Positions 42,719 through 53,384 are shown, counted from the stretch's first letter. The stretch is DNA of 64,000 nt from Planctomycetota bacterium (GCA_028289345.1 JANQQL010000001.1:186001-250000), one strand, 5' to 3'. Notes: generated by a model from the letters alone, not told the origin. Made by a program: numbers and translations.

Positions 42719-45358
42719 TCATTGGGGGCCTCCTTGTCCTTCTCCTTGGGCGTCGAGGGCGTTCAAGTCGACCCCCGCTTGCATCAAGATCTGATCGAAA
42801 AGCTCGGTCATCTCCGTGTGAGAGTGACCCAGTCGCTCGAGAATCCTGCCGCGCACCGCACTCCCTTGGTTGCCACCCTCTTTTTCGCGAGCACGAATGA
42901 CACGAATGTCATGCAGCAAGGACTCTTCGAGCTGTTTGATGAGCAGCAACTCCGCCACCGCAGGGACCAATCGCTGCTGCTGTTGGCCTCCGCCTTCTTG
43001 TTGGTTCTCCTGCGGCTCCTCCTCGGGCTGCTGGCGTCGTTTCAATTCTTCGTCGAGTGCGGCCAGCAAATGGGCGTAGCGCCCGAGCACGTCCTTGAGA
43101 AGCAACTGCGTGAACGAGCCGGTGTCAGGCGAGCGACCGGTCAGGCTTTCCTCCACCCGCGTCAGGTCTTCGCCGTTCTTCTCCAAAACCCATGGGAACG
43201 TCGGGGACGCGTCTTCGGCGAGCTTGCTGCGGGCCTCTTCATTGTCGGCCGTGATGGCGGCCGTCTCTTCTCGCAGCTTCACCACCCGCGGACGCAGTCG
43301 GCGGGGAATCCGAATCGGATCGTCGCGCTCTCGATCCACTTCCGCCACCCCGTCCAACAGCTGCTGCGCACGCTGCTGCAAGACACGCAGGGTCTCTTTC
43401 ACGCGGTAGAGCAACTCTTCCTGGCGCAAGCTCTCGTACCGTTGCTCCTCTTCTTCGAGCTGCTTCTCGGCCTCTTCGAGGTGCTTCTCGGCATCCCGCT
43501 CCTCCTGCTCGGCTTGGCGGCCGTCGTTCTCTTGCAAGCTCTCCGTGGCCCGAGCCATGGATCGCTCGGCACGGGACATGGCCTCCACGCCACTCTCTTT
43601 GGAGAGATCTTTCAAACGCCGGGCCAGTTCTCGAGCCCGTTCGCGAATCTGCTCTTGCCGATCCGCCAACTCCGCCAGGCGCTGGCGATCTTGCTGGGCG
43701 TTCTGGTTCTGTTGGCGGGCCTGATCCAAAGACTCCCGTGCTTTGGCCAGCGCATCTTCCAGGCCTTGCTCCGCCGCTTGCTGAGATTGAGAAGCTTCGG
43801 ACGGTTTGCCTTGTTGCAGCTGCTCCGACGCCTTGGCCATCTGCTGGGACGCTTGCTGCAACGACTCCGACATTTCTTTCGCAGCGGAAGCGCTCTGTTC
43901 CTGGGACGAAGAGCTCATCTCCTGGGCCATGGCCCGGGCTTCTTCGGTCCGCCCGCGCAAGAAGTCTTGGCGCGACGCCGCATCTCGGCGCTCGGCGTCG
44001 ATCTGCGCCTGGGCTTGCTGAGCCTGGCGTCGCGCCTCTTCGAGATGTTCCGCGGCCTCACCGGCTTGCTCCGCCGATTGGGCCAGGTTTTGCTCGTTCA
44101 GGCTCTCTTGCGCCGCAGACAAGGGATCTTCCGACGCGGAAAGTTCCTCCGCCGCCTTCCTCAAGGCCTCGGCTTGGTCGCCCTCCATCTTCTCCGCGAG
44201 GGCGTTCAGTGATTCCTGAAGCGCCTTGGCTTCGTCCTGAATCTGCGCTTCCTGATCACGAAGGTTCTCGAGTCCGCTCGGAGCCGGCTTTTGCAGCGCC
44301 TTTTCGACCGCCTCCCGCGCCTCTTGCAGCTGCTCTTTGGCTCGCTGCTGCGCGGCGGACGAGGACCTCTCGGAACTTTGAACGCTTGATTCGGAGCTTT
44401 CCGAAGACGAGCTTTCGGACTCACTGCTCTCGGACTCCGAGCCCCGGGATGCCGACTCCGCAGCTTCTGCTTCGGCGGCCTCGCGCAAGGCCCGTTCGAG
44501 GCGACTCAAGGCCTCCCGCACTTCGTCGGAGCGCGATTCACTCCATTCATTCAGCTCGTCGCTAAGCAGGTCAGCCGCGGCCTGCTTCCGTTCCGAGGAA
44601 GAATCCTCCATGGCCCGTTCGGCTTGCTCAAGAGCTTGGGGAGCACCTCCCACTCGTGAGCGGATCTCATCGTCGAGCGCCTCACTGACCTGCTCTTGAC
44701 GCGAGGCCACCGCCTCCAACTGGTTCAACAATTCTCCAAGCTGCTCGAAACCGCGATCCCCTTGATTTTCGGCCGCCTGCCGGGTTTCCGCAGTGAGAGA
44801 CTCTTGGCGCTGACGGGTGCCTTCGAGCGAGTTCACCATCTCTTCCAGGCGCTGCACCTCGGACCCGGAAATCGCCGCGGTCTCTTCGCGCAACTCGCGT
44901 TCGTCGTTCTGCAGGTCTTTGAGAGTCCCCAGCGCTTCGCGAATCTCTTCGAGCTCTCGCTCCATCTTGTCCAAGTCGGCCTGGTCCATCAGCAGGTCGT
45001 AGATCTCGCGCAAGTCTCGCAAGAACGCATCTTGCTTCTCCACGACACGCAGATCGCCGTCCCGGATCATGCGCAGCAACTCATGCTTGCGCCCCTCCAG
45101 GTCGCGCTCGAGCAACTGCTCGACGGCATCGCGCAACAAATGCGCCTTGTATTCCCGGCCTTGGTTCTCGAGCTTGTCGGTGAGCCGATCCATCATGGCG
45201 CGCAAGCTAGTGATGCGATCGAAGATCTGAGACTGACGGCGCTCGATGCGCTCCTGGTCTTCGAGCTCGGAGCCGCTCAGGCACGGGGCCAGCACGAGCG
45301 CCATGGCCAGCACTCGGACAACACTTCCCCCTCCCGGAAAACGTTCACGGAAACTCAC
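42719..45358 (-). CDS. Large coiled-coil protein, Glu/Gln/Ser-rich, function unknown
   Basis: 879 aa, long heptad-like tracts, SRGSESESSESESSSSESSESSVQSSERSSS segment; ATGA overlap with the DUF4175-like gene. Confidence 0.8.
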   Translation of the reverse strand: MSFRERFPGGGSVVRVLAMALVLAPCLSGSELEDQERIERRQSQIFDRITSLRAMMDRLTDKLENQGREYKAHLLRDAVEQLLERDLEGRKHELLRMIRDGDLRVVEKQDAFLRDLREIYDLLMDQADLDKMERELEEIREALGTLKDLQNDERELREETAAISGSEVQRLEEMVNSLEGTRQRQESLTAETRQAAENQGDRGFEQLGELLNQLEAVASRQEQVSEALDDEIRSRVGGAPQALEQAERAMEDSSSERKQAAADLLSDELNEWSESRSDEVREALSRLERALREAAEAEAAESASRGSESESSESESSSSESSESSVQSSERSSSAAQQRAKEQLQEAREAVEKALQKPAPSGLENLRDQEAQIQDEAKALQESLNALAEKMEGDQAEALRKAAEELSASEDPLSAAQESLNEQNLAQSAEQAGEAAEHLEEARRQAQQAQAQIDAERRDAASRQDFLRGRTEEARAMAQEMSSSSQEQSASAAKEMSESLQQASQQMAKASEQLQQGKPSEASQSQQAAEQGLEDALAKARESLDQARQQNQNAQQDRQRLAELADRQEQIRERARELARRLKDLSKESGVEAMSRAERSMARATESLQENDGRQAEQEERDAEKHLEEAEKQLEEEEQRYESLRQEELLYRVKETLRVLQQRAQQLLDGVAEVDRERDDPIRIPRRLRPRVVKLREETAAITADNEEARSKLAEDASPTFPWVLEKNGEDLTRVEESLTGRSPDTGSFTQLLLKDVLGRYAHLLAALDEELKRRQQPEEEPQENQQEGGGQQQQRLVPAVAELLLIKQLEESLLHDIRVIRAREKEGGNQGSAVRGRILERLGHSHTEMTELFDQILMQAGVDLNALDAQGEGQGGPQ

Positions 45359-47649
45359 TTCTCATCTCCCTGATTCCGGTAGGCGCGGTTGAGGTCTTGC
45401 TGGTCGTCGACCAGGTTCCTCCACAGCTCCAGGATTTCCTGAAAGTCCTCCCACTCTTCCATCTTTTCCAGGAGCTTGTCGTAGGTCTCCAGGAACTTCA
45501 CTTGATGGTCGAGCGCCTCGGCGAGGTGTTGCGGTCGCGAGGCTTCGTCGCTGGTGATCCGGGCTTTTTCCAAAGACTGTAGGGCTGCCCGGGCGTGCAC
45601 TTCGCTGGCATCCAAAGCCAACCCCAGCATGGACATCAGATTGCCGAGAATGTCCAGCTGGCCGAACTCCCCGGCCTCGGAGGCCGCGGCCAGGGCGCGC
45701 AGGGGCTGCTCTTCGAAGCGCACCGCCGACTGGGTCTGTTCGAGTTGGGCGAGGCGAAACAACAACACTCGCTCAGCGGTCGGACTCGTGTCGAGACGGT
45801 TCCAGATGTACTCGTCGACGATCTCACTGAAGTCCCGAGACAGCTGACGGGAACGGCTTCCGATGCGGCTTTGGTCCACTTCGGTGGCGGCCAGTTCTTT
45901 GGAGGAAATCATGCCCTCGGCACCCGCTCCGTGAATCTCTTGGAGTTCGGCGTGCTTGTCGGACTGGTTCTTGCGCAATGCCGCCACGGCGTGCTTCAGT
46001 CGGAGCTGCCGATCCGCCAGCTTTCGCGTTTTCTCACCTTCCGCGACCAGCTCCAGACTGCGTGGTTGGGTCTTGGTTTCGTTCGGCTGGAATTCCCCGG
46101 CTTCGTCGTGGTGATTGTCCCGCGCGACGCCGTGGTAGATCAGGGTCTCGCCTTGACGGAGCGAGTCCAACTTGCCTTCCTTGGGCAACTGAAAGGTCAA
46201 GAGGTCCAGATTGACAGACAACACCTGGGGCTCCCCCGAGGAACGATCCGCGAGCAGCGTCTGCTCCCCATTGTCTTCGCCGCCGAACCGGGAGTACTCG
46301 ATCGCGACTTCACTGAGCCCGTAGTCGTCACCCACCTGCATCGCCAAAGGAATCACGGCGCGATCCGTCACCTCCTGACTGGAGGTCCTCGGACGCAGGA
46401 CTTCCAACGTGGGACGCCGGTCGACAACTGCAGTCACCACGTAGTCGAGCGGAGTCAGGTTGCGAAACCCGTTCTCGCCCAGCAGTCGCAGGTTGAACGT
46501 GCCGCTCTCCTTGACCACAAACGAGTGCAACAGCCGCCGCGGATTCTCCGGATCGACCTGCAAAGCCTCTTCCGTCGAAGGATCGTTGTTGCGGGTGAAG
46601 GTGCCTTCCGCCACCGGCCCGGAGGAGTGGACCTCGAGATCGATGGCCGTGCCCGCGGCCACTCGGAACTCTTGGCGCTCCTCGGTGACTTGCGGGAGCT
46701 CGGTGTAGGCCGGAGGGGTCATGGTCGCGACCAACCGCTCCACCGAAGGCGGAGACTGGACCTCCACGGTCACGGTCCAGCGAGTACCCGGATCGTCCCC
46801 CCCCTGCGGATGCATGGTCAAGGGCCGTTGCACGTTACGGAAGCGGTAGCCGAAAACTCCGTCCTCTCCTTCTCGAGGAAGCATGCGCACTTCTTCCGAA
46901 CGGCCCAAGCGACGTCCGTCATCGACCACCAAGAAGACTTCGTCGGGAACCGTGCCGTCCACACGCACCAGCACCGGCAAACTGCCACTTCGTGCCACGA
47001 TGACTCGAGTGGGAATGCCGTCGTCGTTGCGGACCACTCGGTACTGCTGAGAATCGCCCGGGATCTCGAGGGTCAAATGAGTGCGCCGAGGCCATTCCAC
47101 GGAAGAGCCCATCAGCCGGCGAAGGAACACCCCGGCTTCTTGCGGTTGCATCACTGCCGAAACCAGGACCAGAAGAGCCAGCCCTCCGCTCACCGCGAGC
47201 AGTTGTTTCAAGCGCCGATAACGGAAGATCCGATCGAACTGCAGCCGATCGCCCAGCGAGTCGGCCTTGTGCAGCCAGACTCGCAGCAAGTCTTTGGAGA
47301 CGTCCGGAGGTGGCTGGTCCGCGACCTTGGCCAGCTCGACGGCAGAGGCCAGGTCGCCGGCCAGGTCGCGGTGCTCCCGCTCTACCGCCAGTGCCATGTC
47401 CTCCACGCCGATGCGACGTCGCAGCGGATACAGCACCAGGCTCTTGAGACGCCACGCCAGCACGCCCAAGGCCAAGACCAGAAGAACGCCTCGCACCGTC
47501 TGGGGAAACAGCACCCAGCGATCGAGGAGATACGCCACCGCCAGGTAACCCAACACCTCCGCCGCCACGCGCAGCAACCCGGCCGCCAAGTAAAGGCGCC
47601 GCAGCCGGCTGCGTAGGTCGCGAAGTTTGAGGGTGAGTCTCGAGTCCAA
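45355..47649 (-). CDS. DUF4175-like membrane protein
   Basis: Two N-terminal TMs (LLRVAAEVLGYLAVAYLLDRWVLFPQTVRGVLLVLALGVLAW), DRLQFDRIFRYRRLKQLLAVSGGLALLVLVSAVM, long periplasmic C-terminus; MoxR-cluster neighbour. Confidence 0.75.
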   Translation of the reverse strand: MDSRLTLKLRDLRSRLRRLYLAAGLLRVAAEVLGYLAVAYLLDRWVLFPQTVRGVLLVLALGVLAWRLKSLVLYPLRRRIGVEDMALAVEREHRDLAGDLASAVELAKVADQPPPDVSKDLLRVWLHKADSLGDRLQFDRIFRYRRLKQLLAVSGGLALLVLVSAVMQPQEAGVFLRRLMGSSVEWPRRTHLTLEIPGDSQQYRVVRNDDGIPTRVIVARSGSLPVLVRVDGTVPDEVFLVVDDGRRLGRSEEVRMLPREGEDGVFGYRFRNVQRPLTMHPQGGDDPGTRWTVTVEVQSPPSVERLVATMTPPAYTELPQVTEERQEFRVAAGTAIDLEVHSSGPVAEGTFTRNNDPSTEEALQVDPENPRRLLHSFVVKESGTFNLRLLGENGFRNLTPLDYVVTAVVDRRPTLEVLRPRTSSQEVTDRAVIPLAMQVGDDYGLSEVAIEYSRFGGEDNGEQTLLADRSSGEPQVLSVNLDLLTFQLPKEGKLDSLRQGETLIYHGVARDNHHDEAGEFQPNETKTQPRSLELVAEGEKTRKLADRQLRLKHAVAALRKNQSDKHAELQEIHGAGAEGMISSKELAATEVDQSRIGSRSRQLSRDFSEIVDEYIWNRLDTSPTAERVLLFRLAQLEQTQSAVRFEEQPLRALAAASEAGEFGQLDILGNLMSMLGLALDASEVHARAALQSLEKARITSDEASRPQHLAEALDHQVKFLETYDKLLEKMEEWEDFQEILELWRNLVDDQQDLNRAYRNQGDEK

Positions 47650-47668
47650 GGATTCGCTCCCGTCGGGG

Positions 47669-48805
47669 TCAGCGCTGGAGGATGGGCAAGTAGCGATTGG
47701 GGGTTTGCAGCACGATGCATGCCACCGCCGTCGCGAAACTCGGTCCGGGACCGGTCAGATTCTCCCAGGACCCGTCCGGCCGCTGCTTGGCGATCAGCTC
47801 CTGAGAGACAATGTCCCAGTAGCGTCGCCAGTAGTCCTTCCCGGTCACGTGGTCTTTGCCAGTGATGAACATCGCCTGCACCGCGTAGTAGTGGCCGTAA
47901 TAGTAGAAATAGTGGCCGTACCAGTGCATCGAAACCAGACGCTGGGTGTCCTCTAAGAAGCGCAAACTCCGACGCAACGTGGCCTGGTCGTAACGGGCGG
48001 CATGATAGAGCGAGGTGACTCCCGCGGCCGTCAGGGCAAAGGAACTCCGTGAGTCCAGGGTGTTCTGATACTTGAAGGCGCCGGGCTCCGAGTGGTAGTA
48101 GGACGACGCGTAGCCGTTCATGATGTCGACCGTGTCCCCTTCCCGCACCAAGCTGCCAAGCACATAGTCCACGGCCCGGTCGATCGTGGACGCCGGTACC
48201 TTGATGCCGATGTTCCGAGCGGCTCGCAGTGCCATGAGCTGGCACACCGTGATCGACATATCCGATTCCAACGCGAACGGCTCGTAACGCCACGATCCTT
48301 GTTTGTTTTGGGAAGCAACAATCAGATCCACCGCATTCTGCAGCTTGGTCTTCACGTCGGGGCGGTGAGTCATGCCGTACACTTCCGCCAAGAACAAAGT
48401 CGCGAAGGCGTGACTGTACATCCGCGTCTGGTGACCGGTGATGAAACCCAGGTCGTTCACTCGACTCAACAAGAACGTGATCGCTCGGTCCAAGGTTTCG
48501 CCGTAGCGACCGCGATCGGGGAGATGCCCCCCGGCCAGGAAGGCCATCCCCGCCAGCGCCGTCACCCCGACGTGGCCGACGTTGCTCTGCAACACCTTGT
48601 AGTCTTGGTTGAGCTTGTAACCCACGTCGCCGGCCCACCCCCCACTGGCGAGCTGCTGATCCTTCAGGTACTCCAAGCCGCCATCGACTGCTCTCAGCAC
48701 AGAGTCGTTGATTTCGGTCCCGCCGGAAGCGCCCCAATCCTGGGCGTGGGCAGTCGTCCCAGTCACAGCCAGCAACAACACGATCAGCAGTCGGCGTCGA
48801 TTCAT
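47669..48805 (-). CDS. Prenyltransferase/squalene-oxidase-repeat (alpha-alpha toroid) secreted protein
   Basis: Signal peptide MNRRRLLIVLLLAVTGTTAHAQ; NKQGSWRYEPFALESDMSITVCQLMALRAARNIGI; C-terminal RYLPILQR. Start moved to ATG 48805. Confidence 0.88.
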   Translation of the reverse strand: MNRRRLLIVLLLAVTGTTAHAQDWGASGGTEINDSVLRAVDGGLEYLKDQQLASGGWAGDVGYKLNQDYKVLQSNVGHVGVTALAGMAFLAGGHLPDRGRYGETLDRAITFLLSRVNDLGFITGHQTRMYSHAFATLFLAEVYGMTHRPDVKTKLQNAVDLIVASQNKQGSWRYEPFALESDMSITVCQLMALRAARNIGIKVPASTIDRAVDYVLGSLVREGDTVDIMNGYASSYYHSEPGAFKYQNTLDSRSSFALTAAGVTSLYHAARYDQATLRRSLRFLEDTQRLVSMHWYGHYFYYYGHYYAVQAMFITGKDHVTGKDYWRRYWDIVSQELIAKQRPDGSWENLTGPGPSFATAVACIVLQTPNRYLPILQR

Positions 48806-48809
48806 TCCA

Positions 48810-51800
48810 TCAGTTCCATCGAAACACGTGAACACTCTCTCCCACCGACCAGACAATCCGGTCGCCGATCAGAGAAACCTGAGATCGGTCGCGGCCTCTC
48901 ACGGCGATCGGCTCCTGGTGAAGCAGTTCGCCCGACTCGAGGTCGAAGCAGAGGAGATCCTTGGAAGCAGAGTTGCCAGTGTCGCCCTTGAACAGCACCA
49001 GATGTTGTCCGCGCTTGGCGAAGCGCCAGCTCTGAATGGTCAGTGGGGTGTCGGAAAGCTGGTGTTTCTTCATGCCCCAGTAAGACTCGAGCTGTTCGTC
49101 GTAGGCCACCATGGGCAACTCCTGGGTGACCCGCCCCCATCCGACCAGCAGTCGCTCCCCGGTTTGCGGATCGCGGATTTGGCGGAAGTTCGAAATGGAC
49201 CACGGGACTTCGACTTCACGCTTCAGTTTGCCAGTGGCGAAGTCCACCAACAAAAAAGACCGCTGAGTTCCCTGGGGGTTCCGAACTTTCACGCAGAGCG
49301 CGTCGTCTCCCCATGGAAACACATCCTCGAGCTGGGCTTCGAAGTCCCTCTCAAGATCCAGGAACCAGGTGGGCTCGCTGGCCCCGAATCGATACGCGGC
49401 GAGCTGAGTGGCGATCTTGGTCGTACGTCGACTGGTGACTTCGTCGCGCTGCCCGACGACAACCAAATCGAGCTCCTCGTTCACCGGAGGCAGGTTGCGG
49501 GGAATGGACATCATCGGGTGCGGCCCAAAGCGGCGCATCCCCGTGGTCACGTCGAAGACCTCGACCTCGGGAAGGGACTGAGAATGGCGTCGACTCACGA
49601 CCGCCGCCAATCCCCCTTGGCCTCGCACAGGACTCAGGAACTGCGGTCCGACCATGGGCTGGCGCCACAGGTCGTTGCCCGAGCGGGGTTCGACGGCGAT
49701 GAGCTCCAGGGTTCCCTCCTCGTGGGAACCCGGTGACTCATTGCGCTGAGCCACGATCAACAGCACCCCGGCGCGCGTCGCGATGGACAGGACTTCTTCT
49801 TCGAAGCGACGCCTCCAGCGTGGCAACCCATCGTTGCCATCGAAGGCGTACAATTCTTCTTGTTGCCACAAGATCAATGACCCCGCGGCTTCGTAGAACT
49901 GGCGAAGGAAGCGATTGGATTCGGGCATGGGAGTTTCCCACACCGGTTGATCCGGACTCTCGAGGGAAAGTCGCATGAGCGTCCGCTGGGTAGAGTCCAC
50001 GGCGAACAGGGCTGGCTCGGCCACCCCATTCTCTTCCCGCTCGATCCGGACGACCGCGGCCCCCGGAGGGAGGCTGAATGCGGTTTCCAAAGTCGGCGGC
50101 TGATCCGGCGGCGCGAGGGGAACGTGAGCCGGACGTACCTGTTCGATCTCTCGGCGCAAACCCTCTTCGGGATCGGTGGAGAGCTTGGTCAGCAGCTGGG
50201 ACACCAGCTCGTGGTTCCCCAGATTGGCGGCGGAGACGACCATCTCTTCCAACACCCGTTGGCTGGTGGAAGGCTCGGGGTCCCGGCGCAACAGCTCCGC
50301 ACCCGCGGCGAGGGCCTCGGGCCAACGGCCCTCTTTGCGCAACAACTGACAGTAGTGCGCGGTGTAGGTCGGCGCTGCCGACGCCCCCGGATACTTGCGA
50401 AGTAGCAGCCCGAGTCGCTCGAGATTCTCTTGCTCGTAAGCCGTTTCCAACTCACGCCGGGCATCCTCGTCGTACTGAAGACGTAAGTCTCCGCCGGCGC
50501 TGGCCAGCAGTTTGCCGATCTGCTGGCGCGCCATTTCCCCGGCGGTCGAGTCGTCCAGGTACTCGCCGGCGTACTCCAGGTGCACCCGTTGCCACTCTTC
50601 CAAAGCGGACTTGGTGTTGCCTTGGGAACCCGCGCGGCGGGCCAGCTCGATGCTGGCATACAGCCCGATGGCAATCTCTCTCGAGGACACCCGGTCGAAA
50701 CGGGCTCGCTCATGGCCGTGTCCGTCCCGAAGCTTGTTCAGCCAAGAGACCGCACGGTCATCGAGACCGTTCGCCCCCAAGGACTCGAGATACAGGCGCG
50801 TGACCTCGAGGCGCGACGGCAACTCATCGGCGTAGGGCTCGGCCTTGAGCAACGCACGCCGGGCCGACTCGACGTCCGTTCGGTCCGCATACCACTCGCT
50901 GGATTCCAACAACGTTCGACACAGATTGAAACGGACCCGGCCGAGCTCGGTGGCCGACACGGGCATCGTCTGGGACAGTTCCAGTGCCTTTTCGAAGGTT
51001 GCTGCGGCGTTGACCAGCTCTCCTTGTCGTCGATAGAGAGACGCGATCCGCGTCAAGTCCGTGAACGCGACCGACTCCCCGGGCGCGGCAGCAAGCAGAT
51101 CGCTCAGCACGCGCCCCGCATCGAACGCGACTCCTGCCCAGTCACGATTGACCGACACCAACATGTCCGGGAACACGAAGAAGTTGCCAGCGATGTTGCC
51201 GGATTCGGCATCGACCCGGTGGTAGCGACGACGACTGTCTTCCACATTGACCAAATCCGGCCAGTTGATGATGTCCTTGTCACGTCCGTGTTCGTCGAGC
51301 ACGACCACCATGGGTCGAGTCGGGATGTAGACCCGGTCGTCGGTGACGCAGCCTCTTCCCACAGGATCGAAATCATTGAGGCCGAACGGCTGGTTCCAAA
51401 CGTGCTTCCCGGTTTGCACGTCCAACGCGCGCACGAACCCACCGGAAACCAGGACCACGTGACTACGTTGCACGCCGAGCAGGAAATTGTTGGGCCCCGA
51501 GTCCTTGGGCACCGGTGCCGCGGCGTTGTACTGCCAGCGAAGCTTGCCGGTCGCAGCGTCCAGGGCGTGCACGTACTCGGAGTCATGGGGAGAGACGATC
51601 ACGACGCCATCCGCCACCATCGGTGGATTGTTGTACCAGTAAACGTTGCGCGGGTTGTTGTTGTAGTAGTTGGGCGGCGGCTGGATGGGAATCGAATCGT
51701 ACGCGGACAACCAGCGCAAGTCCCCGAACGTGGCATCGACCGCGGCCAGCAGGCCCAGATTGGTCGGACAGTACACCGTCCCCTCGCCAACCACCGGAAT

Positions 51801-53384
51801 GCCCGTCGTGAACTCTTGGAAGGGCATGTTGAACATGGACAGCTCTTGCTGACCGATGACCAAGGGGACGGTGTCGCGGATCGCCCCGCTGTGGAGGTCA
51901 ATTGCCACGAGGTAGGAATTGACCGCTCCTTCGATGAAGTGCCCCAAGGCGAACACGGTGTCATCGAGAATCGCCGGGGGACCGGGAACGTCAAGACGAG
52001 CCACCACGCCCTCCTCGTCACCCGGTGCCGATTCCTCGTGCCAAGTCATGACCCCGCGCAGCTCGTCGTATCGAGCGCGCCCCCGCTGGGACCACAACAG
52101 CTCGCCATCTTCCAAGGACAGGGCGAACAGTCCGCGCCAGGCATAGGGACGGTTGATGGTGATCTTCTGGCCGATGCTGTACACGCTTCGCGCCGCTTCG
52201 GGCACTTGCAAGTTGGCTACCACCACCCCACGGTTCACCGAGACCCCGGCAATCAACCCTCGGCTGATCGGATTGACCCCGCGATTGCCGCGCAAATAGG
52301 CGTCGGTGTACTCGCTGAGGGGAAACGAGTCTGCCAGGTCATAGGCCATGGGCCCACGGAACTCCCACTCGACCCGGTCGGCGTAGAGGTTGTACGCCTT
52401 GACCGTGGCGGTGTTGTTGAGAACCAGCAACTCTCCCGCGCGGGCCGGCTGCACCGGCGGCAGCACGTCCCACCAATATGGGAGCGGGTTGTCATCGTTC
52501 TGGAGCTCGTGGGAGGGCACCAGCAAGCGAACGTGCTCTTCGAAGTCGAGTGGCATCGCCGGGGCCTGCATCGAGCGCCGTCGAGCCGCCTGCCCTCCGT
52601 AGGTGGGCCACCAATCCTCGGCCAGGCGTTCTGGCTCGGCACCGGCGATCGAAGCCAACCGATCGAGCTTGGTGGACTCTCCCGCCACGGGAATCGAAGC
52701 GTTCGCCTCCGGCTCCTGGCTCGCCGGCAACTCTCCTTCGGCGAGGGTGATCAACGCCAACGCCAAGTGACGGCGCTCCGAGGCGGGGGTCTCCTGAGCG
52801 TGGGACACCGGCAGGAAATCCAAGCAGCGACGGGCCATCATCGACGCAATCTGGCGATTGCCGGCCTCCAGCTCCATGCGCGCCATCCACAACAGCGCCT
52901 CCTGGCCAACCGCCGCATTGGCATAGCGTCGCGCCACCTCCCGTAGGGAGTCCATGTCGCGATCCGCCTGCGCCCGTCGCAATCGCTCCCGACCGCGCAG
53001 CTCCGCGGTTTCGTCGTAGCTAAGGCGAGCGTCGCTGGTCAGATTCAACAACCGATAGCGAGCGAACTCCGCCGCCCCCACGTATCGGTCGGTCGCGACC
53101 TGGATCACCGAGTGACCGAACGAGTCGATGATTTGTTGCAGGAAGCGCAGGGCCGAAGCGGTGTTGTCTTCCTTCAGCAGCTCGTCGACGCGGGAGAACA
53201 GTAGCCGGACTTCGGCCTTGGCCGGGACTTGATAGGTGAGAATGACATGCCGGTCGGGGTCGAATCGAAAACGGGAATCGACCATCTCGTCCCAGCCTTC
53301 GAAGCCGCCGCCGGATTGGCCAAGAGCACAGACCGACATTGCCCCGATCATGGCAACGCCAAGAATTGGCCTGGATCTCGTCAC
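48810..53384 (-). CDS. Secreted TPR + PQQ-binding-like beta-propeller protein
   Basis: WLSAYDSIP..., HALDAATGKLRWQYNAAAPV, VRALDVQTGKHVWNQPF, LYAFDGNDGLPRWRRRF; helical repeats between. GTG start 53384 preceded by GGAGG. Confidence 0.87.
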   Translation of the reverse strand: MTRSRPILGVAMIGAMSVCALGQSGGGFEGWDEMVDSRFRFDPDRHVILTYQVPAKAEVRLLFSRVDELLKEDNTASALRFLQQIIDSFGHSVIQVATDRYVGAAEFARYRLLNLTSDARLSYDETAELRGRERLRRAQADRDMDSLREVARRYANAAVGQEALLWMARMELEAGNRQIASMMARRCLDFLPVSHAQETPASERRHLALALITLAEGELPASQEPEANASIPVAGESTKLDRLASIAGAEPERLAEDWWPTYGGQAARRRSMQAPAMPLDFEEHVRLLVPSHELQNDDNPLPYWWDVLPPVQPARAGELLVLNNTATVKAYNLYADRVEWEFRGPMAYDLADSFPLSEYTDAYLRGNRGVNPISRGLIAGVSVNRGVVVANLQVPEAARSVYSIGQKITINRPYAWRGLFALSLEDGELLWSQRGRARYDELRGVMTWHEESAPGDEEGVVARLDVPGPPAILDDTVFALGHFIEGAVNSYLVAIDLHSGAIRDTVPLVIGQQELSMFNMPFQEFTTGIPVVGEGTVYCPTNLGLLAAVDATFGDLRWLSAYDSIPIQPPPNYYNNNPRNVYWYNNPPMVADGVVIVSPHDSEYVHALDAATGKLRWQYNAAAPVPKDSGPNNFLLGVQRSHVVLVSGGFVRALDVQTGKHVWNQPFGLNDFDPVGRGCVTDDRVYIPTRPMVVVLDEHGRDKDIINWPDLVNVEDSRRRYHRVDAESGNIAGNFFVFPDMLVSVNRDWAGVAFDAGRVLSDLLAAAPGESVAFTDLTRIASLYRRQGELVNAAATFEKALELSQTMPVSATELGRVRFNLCRTLLESSEWYADRTDVESARRALLKAEPYADELPSRLEVTRLYLESLGANGLDDRAVSWLNKLRDGHGHERARFDRVSSREIAIGLYASIELARRAGSQGNTKSALEEWQRVHLEYAGEYLDDSTAGEMARQQIGKLLASAGGDLRLQYDEDARRELETAYEQENLERLGLLLRKYPGASAAPTYTAHYCQLLRKEGRWPEALAAGAELLRRDPEPSTSQRVLEEMVVSAANLGNHELVSQLLTKLSTDPEEGLRREIEQVRPAHVPLAPPDQPPTLETAFSLPPGAAVVRIEREENGVAEPALFAVDSTQRTLMRLSLESPDQPVWETPMPESNRFLRQFYEAAGSLILWQQEELYAFDGNDGLPRWRRRFEEEVLSIATRAGVLLIVAQRNESPGSHEEGTLELIAVEPRSGNDLWRQPMVGPQFLSPVRGQGGLAAVVSRRHSQSLPEVEVFDVTTGMRRFGPHPMMSIPRNLPPVNEELDLVVVGQRDEVTSRRTTKIATQLAAYRFGASEPTWFLDLERDFEAQLEDVFPWGDDALCVKVRNPQGTQRSFLLVDFATGKLKREVEVPWSISNFRQIRDPQTGERLLVGWGRVTQELPMVAYDEQLESYWGMKKHQLSDTPLTIQSWRFAKRGQHLVLFKGDTGNSASKDLLCFDLESGELLHQEPIAVRGRDRSQVSLIGDRIVWSVGESVHVFRWN

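Noticed and set aside
42620-44212. 530 aa + strand Leu-rich ORF resembling a membrane protein
   Set aside because: Antisense of the Glu/Gln-rich coiled-coil gene; Leu-rich runs arise from complementing GAG/CAG codons.
45595-47616. 673 aa + strand ORF
   Set aside because: Antisense to the DUF4175-like gene; no motifs.
50580-52946. 788 aa + strand ORF
   Set aside because: Antisense to the TPR/PQQ-propeller gene, whose motifs are clear on the minus strand.
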